Positions 7,238 to 11,029 of a stretch of 11,029 nt of DNA are shown in pieces (within the stretch, counting starts at the first letter, position 1; every line of letters starts with the position of its first letter). The stretch comes from Candidatus Fermentibacteraceae bacterium (lineage in GTDB: Bacteria > Fermentibacterota > Fermentibacteria > Fermentibacterales > JCC-6): positions 1-11,029 of the forward strand of contig JAUVJW010000033.1 in the NCBI GenBank assembly GCA_030596465.1. Direction: 5' to 3'. The notes beneath the pieces are model-generated. The model made no database searches. It saw nothing but the letters and a program-made list of their open reading frames with translations, and had not been told where the DNA came from. A program made the translations under genes and the position numbers.

Positions 7238-7259
7238 CTGCCCGTTAGTTCACGGGCAG
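7238..7259 (-). promoter_or_regulatory. Intercistronic hairpin between pstS and pstC
   Basis: A perfect 8-bp stem, CTGCCCGT and ACGGGCAG, encloses a 6-base loop. On the minus strand the loop (GAACTA) carries most of the pstS stop codon TAA. No T tract follows, so it is not a complete terminator. A stem here could block 3' decay of the pstS message or hinder pstC translation, either of which would yield more binding protein than permease. Confidence 0.55.
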
Positions 7260-8090
7260 GTAGCCCTCTGCGGCTACTATTGCCTGGCCGTCTTCACCGA
7301 TTATGAACTCAAGCCACTCCGCAGCTGCTCCGGTTGGTTCACCATAAGTGACCATGTTCAATGGTCTTACCACCGGGTAAGTGCCAGCGTTCACATTTCC
7401 AGAGGTGGGAAGTGCGCCGTCAATTGCCATTGGCTTCGTACTGTCATCAAGATATCCGAAACTGATAAAAGCAATTGAACCGGGTGTTGAAGCGATTGTA
7501 GTTCGTATTGCTCCGTTTGAAGGCTGCAGGATGGCAGTTTCGCTGATAAACGCATCATCCATAACGAGATCCTCGAAAGCCGAACGGGTACCTGAACCCT
7601 CTTCACGGGCGGCAATAGTGATCATTCCAGGTGTTCCACCGACTTCACCCCAGTCTGTGATTTCTCCAGCGAATATTTTTCTTGCTTCCTCCATTGTTAC
7701 TCCATCAACATCAACATCCAGGCTGGAAACAATTGCAATACCATCACGTGCTATTGTGTGGACTACTATTTCAGGGCATTCCTGAATCTCGCTGTCTTTA
7801 ATCTCTCTGGAAGCCATACCGATATCAGCGGTCTGTTCTGATGCGCTCTTTACACCTACACTGCTGCCACCACCGCTGACAGTAACAAGTACATTGGGAT
7901 CAATTGCTTCATAGGCTTCACTGAGAAGCTCCGCAAGGGGCTGAACTGTTGTGGAACCAACCACGCTGAGTTCAACTGTCTCAACCGATTCAGCACTGGC
8001 ATCGTCTGGTGTTCCGTCTCCCGGCTCACCGCATGCCCCCAGAAGAATTACCGGAACCAGCGCAATCAATCCTGCTATCTTTCTTTTCAT
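7245..8090 (-). CDS. pstS: Phosphate-binding lipoprotein PstS
   Basis: The 281-residue product begins with a lipoprotein signal MKRKIAGLIALVPVILLGAC. The lipobox LGAC places the lipidated Cys at 20, followed by an acidic Thr/Ser-containing linker. Phosphate-contact regions typical of PstS are present: VVGSTTVQP at 43-51, VSGGGSSVG at 71-79, ADIGMASREIK at 88-98 and REEGSGTRSAFE at 162-173. It binds phosphate in the periplasm and delivers it to PstCA. AAGGGA lies upstream of the ATG. It follows the porin gene by 24 bases and precedes pstC by 14, so it is cotranscribed with both. Confidence 0.95.
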   Translation of the reverse strand: MKRKIAGLIALVPVILLGACGEPGDGTPDDASAESVETVELSVVGSTTVQPLAELLSEAYEAIDPNVLVTVSGGGSSVGVKSASEQTADIGMASREIKDSEIQECPEIVVHTIARDGIAIVSSLDVDVDGVTMEEARKIFAGEITDWGEVGGTPGMITIAAREEGSGTRSAFEDLVMDDAFISETAILQPSNGAIRTTIASTPGSIAFISFGYLDDSTKPMAIDGALPTSGNVNAGTYPVVRPLNMVTYGEPTGAAAEWLEFIIGEDGQAIVAAEGYLPVN

Positions 8091-8114
8091 TTTATTCTTT
8101 TCCCTTCAGATTTG

Positions 8115-9158
8115 TTAAAACTTCATTCTCCAGCCGAAGTACATGTCTGTGTAGCCATCTTCATCTTCGCTCTGGAAAGTGTAATTACGCATACCGATCT
8201 GCACAGTGTTTTTACTGCTGTAAAGATCCGCATTAAGACAGAAGTCTATGGCTCCTTCATCGTTCTCAGGGTCATCTCCTGTGTATCCGGGGCTGTTGTT
8301 TTCGTAGCGGATCGCAGGTCTAACCGCCTGAAGCATGTTACCATCAAGATCGAAGTTTGCCAGAAGTGTCACGGCATAACCGTTTGCGTCTGTCCAGTCG
8401 GAATCATCTTCCATAGGCTCACCAATCATCATGTACTCGCCCACGAATGAAAGCTCAACAGTTTCGCTGAGAGACTGGTCAACCACTGTGTAGAAATCCA
8501 TTGCTGTAGCGGAAATGGAAGTTTCACCTGTGGAATCAGCGTTCTCAGTGTAGCTGCCAAAGGCTCCTGCAATCTGAATGCCATCAACAGGCTCAATAAC
8601 CGCGCGGGCGGTAAAACTCTTGTGGCTGTCATCCTCAGGCTCGTTGTCGCCTGCTCCGTTGGTGTAAGCCAGATCAATATCCGCAACTCCAAAGTCAAGC
8701 CCGACATTGGCACCTATGTCACGCTTACCGAAATCACCGAATGTACCCGCGAGCAATGCGCGATCACGAAAATACATGCTACTGCCTGAACGAGTGTAAC
8801 AGTGACCGAAAGGTCTCTTAAAATGGCCCATTGTAAATGTGGCCACATCGTTGAAGTGCATGTTGATTGTAATGTCTTCAGTGGTAAGGCTGAGATCCTC
8901 AAAACTGCCTGTGTACTTTGTGGGCTGGGATTTGAACGCTATCTTTGCGTCCACCCAGTCATTAAGCCGGGGATACCACTCAATGGTGGCAAGAACATTG
9001 AAACCGTTATCCGGATCGGCATCCTCTTCGCCGTAGGTGTTGAATGTACTGATAACATATCCCTTAAACTTGAGAAGCTCGGCGCCTCCTGTGGAGAATT
9101 CGCCGCTGGCCATTACAACCGCAGCAATAATCAGAGTAAGAATCATGAAGTTACGCAA
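8115..9158 (-). CDS. Outer-membrane porin, phosphate-selective OprO/OprP-like
   Basis: The 347-residue product starts with a signal peptide (residues 1-19, hydrophobic core MILTLIIAAVVM) and ends in WRMKF, the terminal Phe expected of a beta-barrel inserted by the BAM complex. Alternating polar and hydrophobic strands run throughout. GHFKRPFG followed by RDRALLAGTFGDFGKRDIGANV resembles the phosphate-selective porin O/P family. The acidic loops (EPEDDSH, DDPENDE) are unlike the lysine ladder of P. aeruginosa OprP, so phosphate selectivity comes from family and context, not from visible residues. The start is TTG: AGGGG lies seven bases upstream, whereas the next in-frame ATG (residue 5) would be too far from it and would lose the positive N-region. 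It is the first gene after the Pho-box-like repeats. Confidence 0.75.
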   Translation of the reverse strand: MRNFMILTLIIAAVVMASGEFSTGGAELLKFKGYVISTFNTYGEEDADPDNGFNVLATIEWYPRLNDWVDAKIAFKSQPTKYTGSFEDLSLTTEDITINMHFNDVATFTMGHFKRPFGHCYTRSGSSMYFRDRALLAGTFGDFGKRDIGANVGLDFGVADIDLAYTNGAGDNEPEDDSHKSFTARAVIEPVDGIQIAGAFGSYTENADSTGETSISATAMDFYTVVDQSLSETVELSFVGEYMMIGEPMEDDSDWTDANGYAVTLLANFDLDGNMLQAVRPAIRYENNSPGYTGDDPENDEGAIDFCLNADLYSSKNTVQIGMRNYTFQSEDEDGYTDMYFGWRMKF

Positions 9159-9191
9159 TTGAAAACCCCTTTCGTTTCCAGTTCTGACACC

Positions 9192-9220
9192 GGTATAATT
9201 GCCGATGATGAAGGTAACAT
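9192..9220 (-). promoter_or_regulatory. Possible promoter of the porin-pst operon
   Basis: On the minus strand ATGTTA (9220-9215), 17 bases and TATACC (9197-9192) lie 10 bases downstream of the Pho-box-like repeats. The -35 is poor, as expected for an activator-dependent promoter. The leader to the TTG start would be about 27 bases. Confidence 0.35.
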
Positions 9221-9226
9221 CAGATT

Positions 9227-9270
9227 TGCTTGTTAAGAGAGTATTTGGGAAATGTTAAGGAATTGTTAAG
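9227..9270 (-). promoter_or_regulatory. Pho-box-like direct repeats upstream of the porin-pst operon
   Basis: On the minus strand CTTAACA occurs at 9270-9264, 9259-9253 and 9237-9231. The spacing is 11 and then 22 bases, which makes four 11-bp units of which the third (CCAAATA) is degenerate. Seven-base direct repeats on an 11-bp period are the architecture of PhoB/PhoP-type binding sites. The sequence resembles the TTAACA-type repeats of Bacillus PhoP and the CTTAAC repeats of cyanobacterial Pho boxes. The position directly before a phosphate operon makes this a likely phosphate-starvation activator site. The regulator gene is not in the window. Confidence 0.65.
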
Positions 9271-9351
9271 AGATTTGAAGCAATCGCCACCGCTTTAATT
9301 AAACTCGAAAGATGTGATGCGTAAAAGTGATTCTCCCAGACGGAACAGTGA

Positions 9352-9379
9352 TTGACTTCAGGAAATACACTCATATATT
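9352..9379 (+). promoter_or_regulatory. Promoter of the feo operon
   Basis: TTGACT (9352-9357), a 16-base spacer and TATATT (9374-9379) each match the sigma-70 consensus in five of six positions. Transcription would begin near 9386, giving a leader of about 48 bases with an AGGAAGGAG ribosome-binding site before the ATG at 9434. A palindrome overlaps the -10. Confidence 0.6.
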
Positions 9380-9391
9380 AGACACAGCTAA
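9378..9391 (+). promoter_or_regulatory. Putative repressor operator 1, overlapping the feo -10
   Basis: TTAG-ACACAG-CTAA forms an interrupted palindrome starting in the -10 hexamer and covering the likely transcription start. The same TTAG-N6-CTAA pattern followed by CT recurs at 9720-9735. Position and context fit a metal-dependent repressor (DtxR/IdeR, MntR or Fur type). The TTAG/CTAA ends recall DtxR-family sites, but the regulator is not identified. Confidence 0.5.
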
Positions 9392-9433
9392 CTCTTGGGC
9401 GAATAAAAGTAAACAGGAAGGAGTCTTTGTAGA

Positions 9434-9703
9434 ATGGCTCAAACTGGAACGATTAATTATCATACAAAAGAATCTGCCAGTCTCAATGAACTTGCAGAAG
9501 GTAAAACCGCAAACATTGTTTCTTTGAGTGGCGGAAGAGGCTTCCGTGAGAAAATGAATGGTCTGGGTCTTTTCCCTGGAACGGAAATTACTGTAGTGCA
9601 TTCCAGTGGTAACGGAGGAATGATTCTTATAAGCATAGGTAACTCAAGACTCATGGTTGGTCATCAGATGGCTGAAAGAATTTTAATACGAGAAGTAGGT
9701 TAA
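9434..9703 (+). CDS. feoA: FeoA-domain protein (first copy)
   Basis: The 89-residue product is a FeoA, a small SH3-like cytoplasmic protein that works with the FeoB ferrous-iron transporter. Residues 17-89 carry the family pattern: LNELAEGKTANIVSLSGGRG, FREKMNGLGLFPGTEITVV, and SIGNSRLMVGHQMAERILI. A polar N-terminal extension of about 16 residues precedes the domain. The ATG at 9434 has AGGAAGGAG about ten bases upstream. It is the first gene of a plus-strand set with the DUF2249 gene, a second feoA and feoB. It differs clearly from the second copy, so this is not a recent duplication. Confidence 0.85.
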   Translation: MAQTGTINYHTKESASLNELAEGKTANIVSLSGGRGFREKMNGLGLFPGTEITVVHSSGNGGMILISIGNSRLMVGHQMAERILIREVG

Positions 9704-9717
9704 TATATTTTGCCAAT

Positions 9718-9735
9718 AGTTAGTCTATACTAACT
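9718..9735 (+). promoter_or_regulatory. Putative operator 2, perfect palindrome before the DUF2249 gene
   Basis: AGTTAGTCTATACTAACT is a perfect 7-bp inverted repeat around CTAT, and it contains TTAG-N6-CTAA as in operator 1. TATACT (9726-9731) inside it could serve as a -10, though no good -35 lies at the right distance. It sits between feoA1 and the DUF2249 gene, 31 bases before that ATG. A second regulated, internal promoter is therefore possible. Confidence 0.5.
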
Positions 9736-9766
9736 GTTCCTGCGACAAAAGGAAGGGAGTTTTCTC

Positions 9767-10471
9767 ATGAAAACAGACTGGAAAAACACAAAGGAACAAT
9801 TTGAGGTCGTGGATGTAAGAAAAGCTACCGGCAATTTCCTTACCGGAATCCTCCAGAGAGCCGGGCAGATTGAGGTTGGCCATGGAATTTGCGTTGTTCA
9901 AACCTTTGAACCCATTCCTCTTTACTCCGCCATGACTGATCTTGGCTTTGATCACCATACCGAGAAGGTGTCAGACATCGAGCATCGTGTCTACTTTTAC
10001 AGAACTGTCAAAGTGGATGCGGCCTTTTCCGGTGCGGGCGATATGCCCTTGAAACCCACAGCCGTTCTGAATTTCAAGAATATTGACGATTCCCTGGCTG
10101 ACATTGTTGTCAACTTCTGGGATCTGACCTGGGGAAAAGAAAATCCGGCTATCGATTTGAAAACAAAGCTTCTTCTGTCGCTGGCAAACGGGGTTGGCGC
10201 AGGAAGAATCAGGCAGGCCACCCGGGAACTGGTAAAGGCATATGCAACAGGTGTCACGGCAGCCGAGCTTGATGAGCTGTTTTCCATGTTTGTATGGAAC
10301 GGCGGCATTGGAACCTTCGCCTCTGAAATAGGGCCTTCTTCGCTGTTTGCCGCCTATCGGCGGATTAAAAATCTCGAAAACAACGGGAAATCGCGAAATG
10401 AAATAGTGGGCATACTTACGGAAGAGTTCGGAGAAAAGAACCCTGCTGTAAATGTGCTGTCTCACAAATAG
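9767..10471 (+). CDS. DUF2249 domain fused to a CMD/AhpD-like helical domain
   Basis: The 234-residue cytoplasmic protein appears to have two parts. Residues 13-80 (VVDVRKATG, then VGHGICVVQTFEPIPLYSAMTDLGF, then VYFYRT) fit DUF2249, a small alpha/beta fold related to the TusA-like sulfur-carrier family. The E-P-I-P-L-Y segment matches its typical xPxPLY motif. Residues 115-205 are helical (LKTKLLLSLANGVGAG, then ATRELVKAYATGVTAAELDELF, then WNGGIG) and resemble a carboxymuconolactone decarboxylase / AhpD fold. The CxxC redox motif of AhpD is absent, and I see no cysteine in that part. No reaction can be assigned. GGAAGGGAG eight bases before the ATG supports the start. Its place between feoA1 and feoA2, behind its own operator, suggests a role in iron uptake or iron-sulfur/redox handling, which is inference. 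The C-terminal domain call is the less certain. Confidence 0.6.
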   Translation: MKTDWKNTKEQFEVVDVRKATGNFLTGILQRAGQIEVGHGICVVQTFEPIPLYSAMTDLGFDHHTEKVSDIEHRVYFYRTVKVDAAFSGAGDMPLKPTAVLNFKNIDDSLADIVVNFWDLTWGKENPAIDLKTKLLLSLANGVGAGRIRQATRELVKAYATGVTAAELDELFSMFVWNGGIGTFASEIGPSSLFAAYRRIKNLENNGKSRNEIVGILTEEFGEKNPAVNVLSHK

Positions 10472-10532
10472 CGGCGGAAATTCCAGGGAGGCAGGCTCCT
10501 CTCAACTTTCTTAGCTGCAGAGAAGGATAAAT

Positions 10533-10778
10533 ATGAAAATCGCAGAGATGAAACCCGGTGAGACCGGCACAGTAGTCGGCTATGAACAGGGAAGCAGGGC
10601 CTACCGTCAGAAGCTGCTTAGAATGGGACTTGTCAGAGGCTGTAGTTTCATCCTCCTGCGAGCCGCGCCGCTTGGAGATCCGGTAGAACTGGAGATCAAC
10701 TCACACAGGCTCACTATTCGAAAGAGCGAGGCAGACGCACTGATTGTTGAGAAGGGAAATGATAATGCAAAGCACTGA
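10533..10778 (+). CDS. feoA: FeoA-domain protein (second copy)
   Basis: The 81-residue product is a standard-length FeoA. It reads MKIAEMKPGETGTVVGYEQG, then RQKLLRMGLVRGCSFILLRAAPLGDPVELEINSHRLTIRKSEADALIV. The LxxMGLxxG turn and the DPVEL-x4-RLTIRKSEA strand are close to the classic FeoA that directly precedes feoB. It is a cytoplasmic partner of FeoB in ferrous-iron import. AAGGA lies just before the ATG. Its 3' end overlaps the feoB start by 14 bases, implying coupled translation. Confidence 0.9.
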   Translation: MKIAEMKPGETGTVVGYEQGSRAYRQKLLRMGLVRGCSFILLRAAPLGDPVELEINSHRLTIRKSEADALIVEKGNDNAKH

Positions 10779-11029
10779 TCGCACCCTGAGGATTGCCGTG
10801 GCAGGCAACCCGAATGTAGGAAAAACCACGCTGCTTAATGCACTTACCGGTTCGCGCCAGCGGGTTGGAAACTGGCCGGGCGTTACCGTTGAAAAAATAG
10901 AAGGCGCGTACCGGCACAATGGCGCAGATATAAAAGTCATAGACCTGCCCGGCATCTACTCTTTCACCGCATTCTCCATAGACGAATCTATTGCCCGGCA
11001 GTTTATTCTGGAGGAACACCCTGATCTTA
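10765..11029 (+). CDS. feoB: Ferrous iron transporter FeoB, N-terminal part (runs off the right edge)
   Basis: The visible 88 codons encode the start of the FeoB G domain. G1 is AGNPNVGKTTLLNALTG, G2 lies in the NWPGVTVEK switch, and G3 is DLPGIYSF, followed by SIDESIARQFI. This set is specific for FeoB, the inner-membrane Fe(II) importer with a cytoplasmic GTPase. The chosen ATG at 10765 has AAGGGA seven bases upstream. An in-frame ATG at 10759 lies almost on top of that site and is less likely. It overlaps feoA2 by 14 bases. The membrane domain is outside the window. Confidence 0.93.
   Translation, partial: MQSTDRTLRIAVAGNPNVGKTTLLNALTGSRQRVGNWPGVTVEKIEGAYRHNGADIKVIDLPGIYSFTAFSIDESIARQFILEEHPDL

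Noticed and set aside
9192..9199. TATAAT on the plus strand (9194-9199) considered as the feo promoter.
   Set aside because: No acceptable -35 lies at 15-19 bases, while the pair at 9352-9379 is much better and closer to feoA1.
9327..9527. A 66-codon plus-strand frame before feoA1.
   Set aside because: It covers the feo promoter and operator, lacks a ribosome-binding site and overlaps feoA1 in another frame.

Overview
The window carries two nutrient-uptake clusters that diverge from one control region: a phosphate (Pst) operon on the minus strand and a ferrous-iron (Feo) operon on the plus strand. A truncated regulator, a small membrane protein and a large secreted repeat protein lie to the left. 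The organism is a diderm bacterium: the window encodes an outer-membrane porin ending in Phe and a PstS lipoprotein. The secreted protein pairs DxDGDGD repeats with a C-terminal domain resembling the FlgD-Ig / type IX sorting family. That combination suggests the FCB superphylum, perhaps an uncultured phylum such as Fermentibacterota or Latescibacterota. The taxonomic placement is inference, not proof.

Layout. At 1-~245 is the 5' part of a MerR-type regulator that loses its family similarity abruptly; it is followed by a promoter and a two-helix membrane protein of unknown function (328-894). An AT-rich gene-free stretch (895-1281) precedes a 603-residue secreted protein with seven calcium-type repeats (1282-3093). 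A thioredoxin-type arsenate reductase (arsC) follows on the minus strand (3311-3745). It is separated from phoU by a 289-base spacer packed with four stem-loops, one of which looks like the terminator of the phosphate operon. From 9158 down to 4035 on the minus strand runs porin-pstS-pstC-pstA-pstB-phoU, tightly spaced and with 4-bp overlaps at pstC/pstA and pstA/pstB. A perfect hairpin spans the pstS stop codon, where PstS output is often uncoupled from the membrane subunits. From 9434 rightwards on the plus strand runs feoA1, a DUF2249/CMD-like fusion gene, feoA2 and the start of feoB, which leaves the window.

How it works together. Phosphate would cross the outer membrane through the porin, be captured by PstS, be imported by PstCAB, and be reported on by PhoU. 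The operon front carries 11-bp-phased CTTAACA repeats that fit a Pho box bound by a PhoB/PhoP-type regulator. Arsenate enters through phosphate transporters, so the neighbouring arsC is a sensible companion. The Feo operon has a strong promoter whose -10 is overlapped by a TTAG-N6-CTAA palindrome. A second, better palindrome of the same kind sits in front of the DUF2249 gene, so a shared metal-responsive repressor is likely. Nothing here is plainly a wholly new system. The most novel elements are the DUF2249/CMD protein inside the feo operon, the paired operators, and the hairpin-rich phoU-arsC spacer.
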